Assembly (NCBI GenBank): GCA_963576565.1
Contig: OY755044.1
Span: 47,821,134 to 47,885,133, forward strand
DNA length: 64,000 bases
From: Aspidapion aeneum
Taxonomy: Eukaryota > Arthropoda > Insecta > Coleoptera > Brentidae
Reading direction: 5' to 3'
Positions 24,820 to 35,235 of the stretch are shown here, piece after piece; position 1 is the stretch's first letter; every line of letters starts with the position of its first letter. The translations under genes were made by a program, and so were the position numbers. Under the pieces are notes generated by a model that saw only the letters and a program-made list of their open reading frames with translations, did not search any database and was not told the DNA's origin.

Positions 24820-26480
24820 ACGCTAATCAGCGTTGATCTGACTTGAAAGACAAAAGTACTGTCGGTACCAGATGGATTATTTGCTTTTCAATCGATCTTT
24901 TCATCGATCGATATTGTTTCTCTCGTATTTTGGTAGATGGCGCTTCTTGCGGAAGTTTTCTTATTATAAACGTAGGATGAGAGACAAAACGGTCTCATTA
25001 ACTTCGCAAAAGTGTCACATTGACCAAGGAGTGCCCTGAGGACGAAACGGTTAACTGTCAACACTTATTAGATGTCCATTAGATCTTGGACCACCCTCGT
25101 GAGGATAAGATTTCGAGCTACCCACGGAAAAATATGATAGAAACAAAAACTTCTTTTTACCCGATTAGCCACGAAAACTTGTTTGATTTTTAAATTCACG
25201 GGTTAAAAACACTAATCAGCGTTGATCTGACTTGAAAGACAAAAGTACTGTCGGTACCAGATGGATTCTTTTCTTTTCAATCGATCTTTTCATCGATCGA
25301 TATAGTTTCTCTCGTAGTTTGGTAGGTGGCGCTTCTTGCGGACGTTTTCTTACTATAAACGTAGGATGAGAGACAAAACGGTCTAATTAACAATGTAAAA
25401 TTTAGTACCCGTAAATTAAAATTCAAACAAGTTTTCGTGGCTAATCGGGTAAAAAAAAAATTAGGGGTTTTTTGTTTCTCTAGTACTTTTCCGTGGGTAG
25501 CTCGGTACCATAAGGACGAAACAGTTAACTGTCAACACTTATTAGGTGTCCATTAGATCTTGGACCCCCGTGAGGTTAAGCTTTCGAGCTACCCACTAGA
25601 GAAACAAAAAACCCTTAATTTTTCTTTTTACCCGATTAGCCACGAAAACTTGTTTGAATTTTAATTTACGGGTACTAAATTTTACATTTTTAATATTTGG
25701 CTTTAAACTCCGTTGACTGACGCGATGCCGACGTCTTGATAGCGGAACAAACGCAATTAGCGTTGACCTGATCTAGAAAGGCAATGTGTGTCGTAGGTCA
25801 CGGTATGGATTCTTTCTTTCAATCGATACTTTCATCGATCGATAATATAGCAGTTTTACTCGCCTGCTGCTGTTTTAGTTTCTCTCGTATTTCGGTAGAT
25901 GGCGCTTCTTGTTGGGTACATGACTGTTTTCTCACTAGCAATGTAAGGTGAGAGATAAAGCCGTATACTTAATTTATGAGGTGTCCATTAGATCTTGGAC
26001 CCCCGTGAGGTCTCTCGCCTGCTGCTGTTTTAGTTTCTCTCGTATTTCGGTAGATGGCGCTTCTTGTTGGGTACATGACTGTTTTCTCACTAGCAATGTA
26101 AGGTGAGAGATAAAGCCGTATACTTAATTTATGAGGTGTCCATTAGATCTTGGACCCCCGTGAGGTCTAATTAACTTCGCAAAGGTGTCACATTGATTAA
26201 GGAGTGCCCTGAGGACGAAACAGTTAACTGTCAACCCCCGTGAGGATAAGATTTCGAGCTACCCACGGAATTAGATGGCGCTTCTTGCGGAAGTTTTCTT
26301 ACTATAAACGTAGGATGAGAGACAAAACTTCGCAAAGGTGTCACATTGACCAAGGCGTTCCCTGAAGACGAAACAGTTAACTGTCAACACTCATTAGGTG
26401 TCTATTAGATCGTGAACCCCCGTGAGGATAACCTTTCGAGCTAACCTTTTTACCCAATTAGCCACGAAAACTTGTTTGAT
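24820..26480 (+). repeat. Mosaic of short repeats carrying four more hammerhead-like 3' cores
   Basis: The region shuffles three building blocks. Block 1, about 180 bp (CAGCGTTGATCTGA ... ATCGATCTTTTCATCGATCG ... AGATGGCGCTTCTTG ... AGGATGAGAGA), appears near 24820, 25208, 25740 and partly at 26275. Block 2, a 3' hammerhead-like core GACGAAAC(A/G)GTTAACTGTC, ends at 25059, 25533, 26232 and 26385. Block 3 is the foldback end with GTGAGGATAAG...CGAGCTACCCAC. The upstream core strand varies (CCAAGGA near 25024, TTAAGGA near 26197). A unit of about 155 bp with TCTCGCCTGCTGCTG is repeated almost exactly at about 25858-26012 and 26013-26166. Confidence 0.7.
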
Positions 26481-26499
26481 TTTTTAAATTTACTACGTT

Positions 26500-27285
26500 T
26501 GTTAAAATTATGATTCTGACAAAATTTCTCGCTTAGTAACACTAAACTCAAATGTGACAATCGAACCCCAAGAAGATACCTTTTTTCCGAACACGACAAA
26601 TCCGCGCAAACACGCAAGGAGCTTTTGCGCTAAAATGTTTATTTTTTATTGTAGCTGCTTTGTAAACTTATTTGAATTTATTGAAATATAAACTTTTATT
26701 ATTATTGAGGAGATTTTTTTAATTTATTTTATTAATCCATTATTAAAATCGCAAATGATTTTCAGTGTCATCTCGAGAGGTTTTTTCAAATGTTGCCGCG
26801 GAGATAGCAAAAATTATAATAAAATAAAAACATACCAAATATTTACTAAGTTTAAGTCATACCTATCATCAATTTTATTTAAAATTCTGGTCTTATAAAC
26901 AACGGTTCCATGTGTTGTCCTTATTGCAAAAATAATAGATAAAGAATTAAGAATGACGCAAAAACTACTAAAATATCCCAAAAATTTTATTTACTACGTT
27001 TGCTTACGTTAAGGATACTAGTTTTTTGGGTCTGTATTTATTTAAGGAAAATTTTCACCCATCAGCACAACAACCTATATATATTTCGAATGTATATTTG
27101 CATGGTTAGTAGTTAGGTAGCCTAGAGATACCTCGGTAGATAGGCCTTTTCGCGGGCTTTAAATTTCTTTTTCGCATATTTACTCAAAAAATGTGAAATT
27201 TCGGAATACAAGACTAATAAAGAATAAGTGGTCGAAAATCCAAGATGGTGACGCCATTTTGATCATGTTTCTGAGGGAAAAGGGG
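26500..27285. other. Spacer upstream of NPC1, nothing firm
   Basis: AT-rich sequence with a few short unpaired features. I could not identify an exon. The NPC1 promoter may lie here or just downstream, but I see no element I would name. Confidence 0.4.
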
Positions 27286-27310
27286 TCAGGGCGTTTATTC
27301 TTGCCTGTCC

Positions 27311-27415
27311 GTGAGGTGAGGTGAGCGAAAAGTTCACTTTCACGGGTGGACTTTGAATACTTTTATCACCTTTTTGCACGGGAAATTAAGTCACAGAGGT
27401 GATCGCTCACCTCAC
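27311..27415. repeat. Short inverted repeat GTGAGGTGAGCG
   Basis: GTGAGGTGAGGTGAGCG near 27311 faces CGCTCACCTCACG near 27403, with AAGTTCACTTTCACGGGTGG between them. It is a possible hairpin of unknown role. Confidence 0.5.
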
Positions 27416-27481
27416 GTTCAGAGCTTTACTAATGTTAATCAAACTCCAATAGCTACTGATTGCGCTCTTAGTCTTGGTTTT

Positions 27482-27538
27482 ATGCCTGGTTTTGTGTATT
27501 TAAAAACGTTCATGTTGTTCTTTTCATTCTTCATTTTG
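27482..27538 (+). CDS. Candidate NPC1 signal-peptide exon (weak)
   Basis: NPC1 proteins begin with a signal peptide directly before the Cys-Val-Trp-Tyr-Gly motif, and the first firm exon (28438) starts in phase 0 without one. At 27482 an ATG opens a 19-codon run, MPGFVYLK followed by a hydrophobic stretch rich in Phe and Leu, which reaches a GT at 27539 in phase 0. Joined to 28438 it would give a plausible signal peptide with cleavage near Lys-Ala-Ala. Against it, the donor context (TTG|GTATAA) is poor, the ATG context is weak, and any hydrophobic ORF would look similar. This is an inference only. Confidence 0.27.
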
Positions 27539-28437
27539 GTATAATTGAGACGATTTCGAGTTACGGAGGCTGTATAGGGTCTACAGTAATGATTTATATT
27601 GACAAACTGTTAAACTGGATTTCAATTGTCATTTTTCATTTTTGACATATTACATAAAATTGATTTTTTTATAGATTGACCCTTTTCTTACATAAGCGTG
27701 AAATTTCCTTTAAAATGACGTGTCAGCCTCAATTTTTTATTTTTTTAAAATAATTCTTGCTCTTGTTTGGTCTTCGATTAATGTCCTTAAGTGATCAAAG
27801 CCAAACCTGAAGTCAAGGTCACCCTAGCAGCTTAGGACCCACATTCTGCGCCCTTTAGAATTCCATAGAGCAAGAAGCCGCCTTCTATTTATATACAGGG
27901 TGTTTCAATCCAATTCTTTGTTTGAAAAATAATGAGTGCGTGAGACAACGTATACAAAATATATTATATAAGTGTACATGGCAGGGAAAGTAAACGACGA
28001 GCAACCAATGAAAACGTAGGCAGCGGAAGCGTTGCTGACTGGCTATCCTTTTGATGTACTTTTCAATTGCATACCTTATCACTCGCACTCACGATTTCTA
28101 GATGAAAGAATTGCAATGAAACAGGGGGTAGAAAGAAGGGACGATCGATTTTGAAGAGTTAGTTTGGGTAGTTTTGGTAGCCTCACGGAATTGCCCCAAA
28201 GCAGTTTTAATCAAATCCGACAGAGAGCCTGTGCAACACGAGCTCGGAATGGCCGTTGCGAAAAATGTGCACTGAATGCAACACTCGGTTTGTCAATTGC
28301 TTAAACAAATCCAACAAGTTGCACCAGTCCTCTAAAAAAAATACGAAAACTGCACTAGTAGCGCACTAGTGCTGCACTTTTTGCACAAACAAATTTGCTG
28401 TTGGACAGGACCTCGTTTTACGTTCTTTTTCTTTTAG

Positions 28438-28593
28438 ATTAAAGCAGCGGACGACAACACTGTTCTGAGCAGAACTTCCCGTGCGAACAGCAACGCCCAC
28501 TGTGTATGGTACGGCGAATGTCACACAAATCTGTACGGCAAGAAACAGAATTGTGCCTTCGATGGTCCACCCAAAGTTCTTGAACAGAATGAG
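28438..28593 (+). CDS. NPC1: NPC1 exon A, start of mature N-terminal domain
   Basis: Encodes 52 residues with the NPC1 opening motif CVWYGEC (residues 22-28 of the exon), then KKQNC and DGPPK. NPC1 is a multi-pass protein of the late endosome and lysosome membrane. Its lumenal N-terminal domain takes cholesterol from NPC2 and hands it on for export. The Asn before Cys in KKQNC corresponds to human Asn41, one of the two residues that bind the sterol hydroxyl (family knowledge). The cysteines match human Cys25, 31 and 42. The exon is preceded by a strong pyrimidine tract ending TTTCTTTTAG and followed by GAG|GTCAGT. It is phase 0 at both ends. The 20 residues before the first Cys suggest a short linker after the signal peptide. 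Confidence 0.93.
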
Positions 28594-28803
28594 GTCAGTA
28601 AAAAAAACATCGAAGTTTTAAAAATAAAAATGTTTTTCACAATGAGGGATATAATTATGTATATTTTGACCTCCGAAACCGTATGAGGTATGGCCTTGCC
28701 TTTTTAAAGCGTAAACTACATCCATGGTTGTGACGTATGGCGGTATGTTAAGAACCTACTTATAGTTGACCTGGTAATACCGAGGGGAGCATACCTTAAT
28801 AGC

Positions 28804-28897
28804 ATTACCTTGCTTTACTCATATAAATTAGCATGGTATTATGGCAATACATTACCTTGCTTTACTCATATAAATTAGCATGGTATTATGGCAATAC
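28804..28897 (+). repeat. Perfect 47-bp tandem duplication
   Basis: The unit starting ATTACCTTGCTTTACTCATA and ending ATGGCAATAC occurs twice in a row without change. A degenerate third relative of its end (TGGCAATACATGTACAAATT) follows near 28900-28960. It is intronic and recent. Confidence 0.95.
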
Positions 28898-29254
28898 ATG
28901 TACAAATTTCTTGGCATGACCCCAAGATTTACGTGGCATTACTGGCAATACATGTACAAATTTTGGGTCAGTTGTTACCCCCTTGGGTAATACCTTTACA
29001 AACCTTTTCCACCTTTGCCCTTGCCTGCCATGTTAATTGGTGGTAGCTTCCCCAACCTTTCTCCCCTTTGCCTATACCAGTCATGTTGATTCGTTCTTAC
29101 CTTCCTAAACCTTTTCCAGCTTTGCCTATGTTTGTCTTGTTGATTTTTAATGCTGCTTCAACTATGCTCTATGATAAGTGTCCTTATCTCGAACGGTTGC
29201 TCTACCAAAACCGACAAAAACTAATAAAAATACTACTCTTTACCAGATGTGAAT

Positions 29255-29805
29255 CTAGTTAGCGAAGCACCCATCTCAAATCGAATCGCGACTAGGTGGA
29301 TAATTTGCCGTTAATTAGTCGTTAACTAGCTGTGGAAAAATTGATTTTGTCGCTGTTATTTTTGACCGTTTTTTTGGGTGCTTCGCTAACTTCATACCCT
29401 CGTCCAAAATGGCTTTAGACATGACTTATCGAAATCGAATATGGTGAATAATTTGCCACCAATTAGTCGTTAATTAGTGGATAATTTAATTTGTTGCTTT
29501 TATTTTTTTTTTGTTTTTTGGGTGCTTCGCTAACTTCATATGAATTTAACGAAGCACCATCATCAAAAATGGCTTTAGACATCACCTATCGAAATTGAGT
29601 ACGGTTATTACGTTAATTAGATATGAAAAAATTAATTTTGTCGTTTTTATTTTTGACCGTTTTTTTGGGTGCTTCACTAACTTCATATAAAGTTAGCGAA
29701 ACACCCAAAAAACGGTCAAAAATAAGAGCGAGAAAATTAATTTTTCCACAACTAATTAACGGCAAATTATCCACCTAGTCGCGATTCGATTTGCGATGCT
29801 TACTT
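29255..29805. mobile_element. Intronic repeat element with GTTAGCGAAGCACCC ends
   Basis: GTTAGCGAAGCACCC at 29259 is followed by about 145-bp units that each end in TTTTTTGGGTGCTTCGCTAA (near 29380, 29525 and 29670). The last segment is inverted, starting AGTTAGCGAAACACCCAAAA at 29693 and running to about 29800, where TCCACCTAGTCGCGATTCGA mirrors TCGAATCGCGACTAGGTGGA near 29280. This is a foldback or MITE expanded by internal tandem duplication. Confidence 0.75.
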
Positions 29806-30027
29806 CATGCTCATCTTAAATAGTGGCTAGAAATATTAAAAAACTGAGTGAAAATTTTACTGATCATTTGCAACATAATATTTTTAACTTACGGTTGATC
29901 AGTTTTTTTATCTGCAATTTTATTATTTTAAATTCAATTATTTTCAAAATAAAATTAAAAATTATTTTTTTATTATTTTTTTGTTCTTACAATTTGGGAT
30001 ATTAGTTTTTTTTTCTTCAATTTTTAG

Positions 30028-30140
30028 ACTTTACTGGAAAAATGGTGTCCGTCCCTGGCCGGGAGTCCAGTTTGTTGCGATGGTGCACAGTTAACCACCA
30101 TGGACGGCAGCGTACAAATCGCTGCTGGATTGTTTAAAAG
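30028..30140 (+). CDS. NPC1: NPC1 exon B
   Basis: 113 bp encode a segment starting TLLEKWCPSLAG, then VCCDGAQLTTMDGSVQIAA and GLFK, with the final Arg codon split (phase 2). The Cys before Pro-Ser matches human Cys63 and the Cys-Cys pair matches Cys74/75. The Gln in CCDGAQL corresponds to human Gln79, the second residue that contacts the sterol 3-hydroxyl, so both sterol-contact residues are kept across exons A and B. The acceptor is TTTTTAG and the donor AAAAG|GTAAAA. The segment continues exon A in frame without gap relative to the family. Confidence 0.93.
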
Positions 30141-30639
30141 GTAAAAATCTGGAATGAGGTCGTTCCAAAAAATATTTCGTGATTTTTTTTACATAAAATT
30201 AAACTAAAAATGAAGTTATCATCACATATTTTTCGTTTGCCCGGTCCCAGTCGGTATAAATCTATTTATCCATGCCGTTTTTCCGCTCCCACAATTCTTA
30301 TGCCTAATGTCCTTAAAATGTTGTTGCAGCACCGGTAATATACGTCACGAAATAGGAGGTCGACCTTGGAGCGACCAATAGGAAACGAGAACTATTTCTA
30401 GAAGGGTTATATTGTCGCTTTTAGCGCTTGATCTGATTCTGATTTGATTTTTTTGAATTTTTTTGAAATATTTATGACAAATACAGGTTGCACAGTTTCA
30501 CACTATAAAGTTTTCAAAAAAATTGGTGAACTTATAAACTTTAAGAGGTCACAAGCCTCCATTGCCATGCCAAGACCGGGAAGACCTTTTTAGTGTAATG
30601 CTGTGGTAGTAGTATACTGATTGACACATAATTTAATAG
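30141..30639 (+). other. NPC1 intron B
   Basis: 499 bp between GTAAAA and AATAG, phase 2. No repeat or exon seen in it. Confidence 0.85.
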
Positions 30640-30829
30640 GTGTCCGAGCTGCATGAAAAATTTTATCGAGCAGATTTGTCAAATGACCTGCTCCCCTGTA
30701 CAGTCCGACTTTATTGAGGTTACGGAGACTGAAGTCGACGACAAAAACAAGTCGATAACGTACATTACTGGAGTTAACTACTATATTACTACGAAGTTTT
30801 TGGAGAACACCTATGGATCTTGTAAAGGG
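30640..30829 (+). CDS. NPC1: NPC1 exon C
   Basis: 190 bp. The first base completes an Arg codon with exon B, giving R-CPSC, the hallmark of the NPC1 N-terminal domain (human Cys97 and Cys100). It continues with NFIEQICQMTCSPVQSDFIE, where ICQMTCSP equals the human FCELTCSP segment (Cys109, Cys113). The exon ends with ENTYGSCKG, whose Cys matches human Cys160. The acceptor is TTTAATAG and the donor GGG|GTAAGT, phase 0. A methionine inside the exon opens an artificial ORF that reads on into the intron; that tail is not coding. Confidence 0.93.
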
Positions 30830-33777
30830 GTAAGTTTTGATTTGATTCTCAACAATTGTATGGTCTGTACTAGAGGCTCTCGATAGATTTTTGACATGTT
30901 TTACACCAAAACTGGCATTTATTTTTTTGTACAGTCTATGGGCCAGTGAACTTATCGCTATAATTTGGGGGAGTAAGTTTCCTTGTTACCATAGTTAGAA
31001 CAAATTGTCGGGATGTTAAAACGCTATGATGGCCATCTCTAAGTGGTAGCTTAAACAAATGGTAACCAATTAAAGATGGCGGACGATGTTTAAAAATAGC
31101 AAAATTTGAAAAACGGTAATTGAGAATTATTTTTATTTTACTGCATTGTTTCGTCACCCTAAAGGTTAAACTTCTTGTCTCTATTCCCGACAGGAGTGGT
31201 GGTAGACCTCAAAATGTACCTGAAGACATGGCTTTTTTTGTTTTTTTAAATATTTTAATGTCCATCAACGTCAAAATACACTTTTCTTAGAAAAGACGTC
31301 AGACACTTCCAAGAAGAAGATGTAAACTTTAATTTTCCATGTTTTAAGGTTTTAAAGTTTGGTAAATGGTACTCCTAAAAACAACCTCAAAGGAGGTCTT
31401 TTAGCAAAATGACGCATCTTAGCAAAAAACATCAAAAATACTTTGTCATAGTACCTTTAAGTCCGCTTCTTTCGATATATCACTCAGCATCGTAGATATG
31501 GTAGGTATTTCTCCAAGCCAGCTAATAGTTACAACTTTGCAAAAATTCGATGTTTTGGCTATTAAACCTGATTTTTTGCTCAAAAATTGTGAAGATGCGA
31601 CGATATTTCCTGTAACAATTTTTCTAGGCAATAAAATTTTGAGGTGAATATGGCTAAAATTAGCTACATAGCTACAGTAATGTGGCTCTCAGTAATGACT
31701 GAATGTAAAACAATTCTTTAAATTATGTTATAACAAGATGTTTATTAGGGGTTTATTCTATCCAAAATCAAAAAGTCGGGGAAAAAGTGAATATGTGCAT
31801 TACATAGCTCTGGTAATCTGCTTTCGAACGGCTGCTTCTAGCTACTTAGCTATTATGGTAAGGGAGCTAGGGAGTCTTGCACTAGTTTGTGGTATACTTT
31901 GTTTGTCATTTGTCACCTGTCAGATGTTATAACTGTCATATTTTACCTGTCAAATGTCATATGTCAACAAGGTGAGCTGGCCCCTAGACTAGTAGTCAAA
32001 ATTTGAAGTTTGGAGTATTTCCTAACTTAAAATATTAAAACGTCAAATTGTTTTGTTTTTGTTGTCAACTTTTGAAGCATTTCCTCTCATAAAACATTAA
32101 AAACATCAAAAAAAGTCCAGGAAAACCACACAAACAAAGAAACTTATGACTATCATCTTCTAATATCGATCTTACATATAAAACTGGATTATGCCAGAAA
32201 TACATGGCAATATGATTTACCGACCTTTGGGGAAGCACATCCCTCAAATATATTCAGGGCCTCTAGCCTGTGCTGTAGTCATATTAAAGCTTTTTAGCTT
32301 TAGGGGACCTACGAATCTATTTGTCTTTTTTTATTATAATAAGGATTGTTAAAATGGTTAAGGTTAGGTTTCTTGGGAAAAAATGTGTCCTATATAAAAA
32401 GTAACTATATGAGGCTTTATGGGCATTTCGGAAACTGTAAAACATTTTCCTTAAATGGGAAAAAAGGGGTATTATTCCGAGCCCAATCATATGTGGTACC
32501 AAAATTAAAAATATCTACAGGGGCTTTTGAAATATCGGACAAAAGCTAAAAAATATTTTTTTTGAAAATTAAAGTATTCTCGCCATCTTGTAAACAAATT
32601 TAATAAAATTTGGAGTTTTATATTAGCGACTATGGCCAATCAAAGGAATTTTTTTCAGCTCTGCTTCTACTTAGAAATCGTTTCCGGGAATCCCAGGTAG
32701 TTACTTTTTTCCGGGACATATTATCGAATTTCGGAATATTTCGCTTAATGTGTTCCTAAAAATAAATAATTTATATTCTAAACGAGACCATACAATAACA
32801 AGACCATCATTTTTAAAAATTAAAAACAATTTTTTTTTGGTACGAGATAATAAAAATGACAGCAAACTATGACGTTAAATATTAATAAATGTGTTTCTGT
32901 CCTTGTTCTTCAATTTGTGGAAAGGGTCGTGTTTTTAAATAATTCATTTTGGTGATTATTTTAAGTGCTTTTTTGTGTTTTAACTTCTGTTCTATTAGGT
33001 TTTATAAAGAAACAGGGAGTAAAAAAAATAATAATTTTGCGTGTTAACTAAATCTGTTCTTATTATTTATTTCACTTATTAAGAAAAACCTAAAAAATGC
33101 AGATCATCTAGACTTTTTGTCTAATTTTTTTTCGAATTTTTATTTTTTTTATGTACCAAACATAAGAATTTACATGTCTTTAAAAATGGTGATAAAATCC
33201 CATCAATATTTTTACCTGAAGTTGTTAAGCTATAATCATTTAAAAAATAATTGAAATGGGGCAGTCAGCATGTGTGTTTTAAAATTTTTCAAATGTAACG
33301 ATTTGTGTCTCCATTTTGTAGTGACGGTGGCCTTATCTTATATTATTTTTATATCACACCTGTTATAACTTTTGACAATTGATTTTTATTGACTTTTAAT
33401 TTTGAAAAAATCAAAACCACTAAAGTAAACAGTCAATCTATAATATAAAGATACATGGGTGTAAGTTAAATCTTGAAATGCGGGTTTCAATACTTCTTAA
33501 CCACTTCAAGTAAAAATATGAATGGCTTGTATCTAGATTTTTATAAAAATTTAAGTTCTTGAGTTCGGTACTTTCTCAAAATTTCAACAAAAAAAAAACA
33601 TATTTGGACAAAAAGTCAAAAAGATTTGCATTTTTTAGGTTTTTGTAAGTTAGTTGCCACGTAGAAGTAATTAAATGAGACATTTTCATTTCCTTCCTGT
33701 GGGGAAATGCCATGGAGATACATGTGAGGGGTGAATATATGGTATATATATGGTATTAATTGTGTATGATAATCATG

Positions 33778-34600
33778 GCTCTGCTACAGAATAGCGGCTT
33801 ACAAAATGGCGCTTCTACAAAATGGCGCTCCCACAAAATAGCGCAGCTACAAAATAGCGCTGCTATAAACTAGCGCGTATCAAAATAGCGCCAACCAAAT
33901 AGCGCTGCTACAAAATAGCGCGCATCAAAACAGCGCGGCTACAAAAGATCGCCTTACAAAATAGCGCTGCTACAAATTCGCGCGCGTCAAAATGGCGCTG
34001 CCTCAAAATAGCGCTGCTATAAAATAGCGCCTTTCAAAATAGCGCTGCAACAAAATAACGTGCGTCAAAATGGCGCTGCTTCAAAATAGCGCTGCTACAA
34101 AATAGCCTTTTATGACGTGCCACTCCCGGTAACCTCTTTCTAACATTTTTTCAAAAAAAAAACTTCCCTGACTTTTCCCCGGGTCCTAGAGGGTGTGAAA
34201 CCAAACCGAACCGAACCGGCATCCTAGACGTTGTGAAATCAAACCGAACTAAACCGATACTTCGATTCGGTTCGGTTCGGTTTTGTTTCACACCCGCTAG
34301 GATCCCGGGAAAGAAGTCAGGGAAGTTGTTTTTAGGATAAAATATGTTAGAAAGATACCCCTTAGTCAAACAGTTGCTGTTTTTAATTTTGCTGTTTTTA
34401 ATAGATGCCGCTATTTTGCCGCAGCGCGTAGGGTCACTGCATCACCAAGACGTAGTGTCTTCTTTATGGAGGCGCCAGGCTTCCAGGATGCAGTGACCCT
34501 AGCAGCGCGTTTTGATGCGCGCTATTTTGTAGCAGCGCTATTTTGCTGCGCGCTATTTTGTAGCAGCGCTATTTTGTAGGGCGCTATTCTGTAGCAGAGC
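33778..34600. mobile_element. Foldback with minisatellite arms (GCTGCTACAAAATAGCGC)
   Basis: The element starts GCTCTGCTACAGAATAGCG and ends with the exact complement CGCTATTCTGTAGCAGAGC. The left arm (to about 34110) is a string of roughly 16-20-bp units of the form CTGCTACAAAATAGCGC or GCGCATCAAAATAGCGC. The right arm from about 34410 is the reverse. The centre is itself palindromic: TTCCCTGACTTTTCCCCGGG near 34162 faces CCCGGGAAAGAAGTCAGGGA near 34305, around inverted (CGGTT)n runs. A further palindromic segment (AGGGTCACTGCAT / ATGCAGTGACCCT, 34429-34501) sits in the right arm and looks like a later insertion. GATAAT flanks both sides, a possible target duplication. Confidence 0.8.
34200..34285. 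repeat. Inverted pair of (CGGTT)n runs
   Basis: AAACCGAACCGAACCGG near 34203 faces CGGTTCGGTTCGGTTTTG near 34267 within the centre of the foldback. It is the same pentamer as at 8568-8610. Confidence 0.85.
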
Positions 34601-35013
34601 AGATAATAATAGTGCTTCATCAAAAAATGCAATTGTTAATTTATTTTTGTAATTTTTGTTTACACAAATTACTCAAATTAGACAACAAAAGAATTTGCCG
34701 CCACTGTATATGTATATTTTATATTCAGGTTTAGAAAATAGCTTGCTTGAAAAAAACCTAGCTTTATAACACGTAGTAAAACGATGATGAAATTAATGAT
34801 TTTGCAAATTGAAGCAAGAAAAAGAGATTTTATTTTATTATGGCAAAAGACAAATTTTTGTTGACCAGCATTTTATATTCTTATTAACTTATAAGGGCCC
34901 CCAAAAAAATGTTTGCCCCGGGCCCCATGACGTCTAGTAACACCGCTGGTAGTTTCTGAGATAAATTCGGTAGCATTCCCTAATGGGACACTCATATTTT
35001 GCCTAATTTTTAG

Positions 35014-35235
35014 GTATCTGTCCCTTCAACCGGCAGTTTGGCCATGGACCTGATGTGTGGTCCATGGGGCGCAGACAAGTGCACCTGGGAGCGCTGGTTT
35101 CACTTCATGGGCAACGCCACCGAGAACGCCGCCTACGTTCCCTTCAACATTAACTATGTCAATTCCACCGATGCCAAAGTTGGCGATTACACTCCTATTG
35201 ATCCACCGACGGTGCCTTGCAGCAAAGGAGTTGAT
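35014..35235 (+). CDS. NPC1: NPC1 exon D
   Basis: 222 bp, 74 codons, phase 0 at both ends. It begins VSVPSTGSLAMDLMCGPWGA followed by KCTWERWFHFMGN, then NINYVNSTDAKVGDYTP and PPTVPCSKGVD. The Cys residues in LMCG, DKC and VPC match human Cys177, 184 and 227, and MCGPWGA is the typical arthropod version of this segment. NAT and NST are possible glycosylation sites. GC content is higher than the surroundings, as expected for an exon. The acceptor is TTTTTAG and the donor GAT|GTAAGT. The two cysteines that should follow (human Cys238 and Cys243) must lie in a further exon, which I could not find. Confidence 0.94.

Larger units (their letters stand above)
28594..30027 (+). other. NPC1 intron A
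   Basis: 1434 bp between GTCAGT and TTTTTAG. It holds a 47-bp tandem duplication and a multi-unit MITE, given as separate entries, and no additional exon. Confidence 0.85.
30830..35013 (+). other. NPC1 intron C
   Basis: 4184 bp between GTAAGT and TTTTTAG. It is mostly AT-rich without clear repeats, except for the GCGCTATTTTG foldback at 33778-34600. The small open frames within it (for example near 31738, 32346) show no domain. Confidence 0.8.

Noticed and set aside
27890..28060. Single ACAGGGTGTTTCAATCCAAT end as a MITE
   Set aside because: I could not find a partner end, so I did not list it as an element.
30653..30886. 77-codon frame taken as a small gene
   Set aside because: The first 59 codons are NPC1 exon C; the end is intron read-through past the GTAAGT donor.
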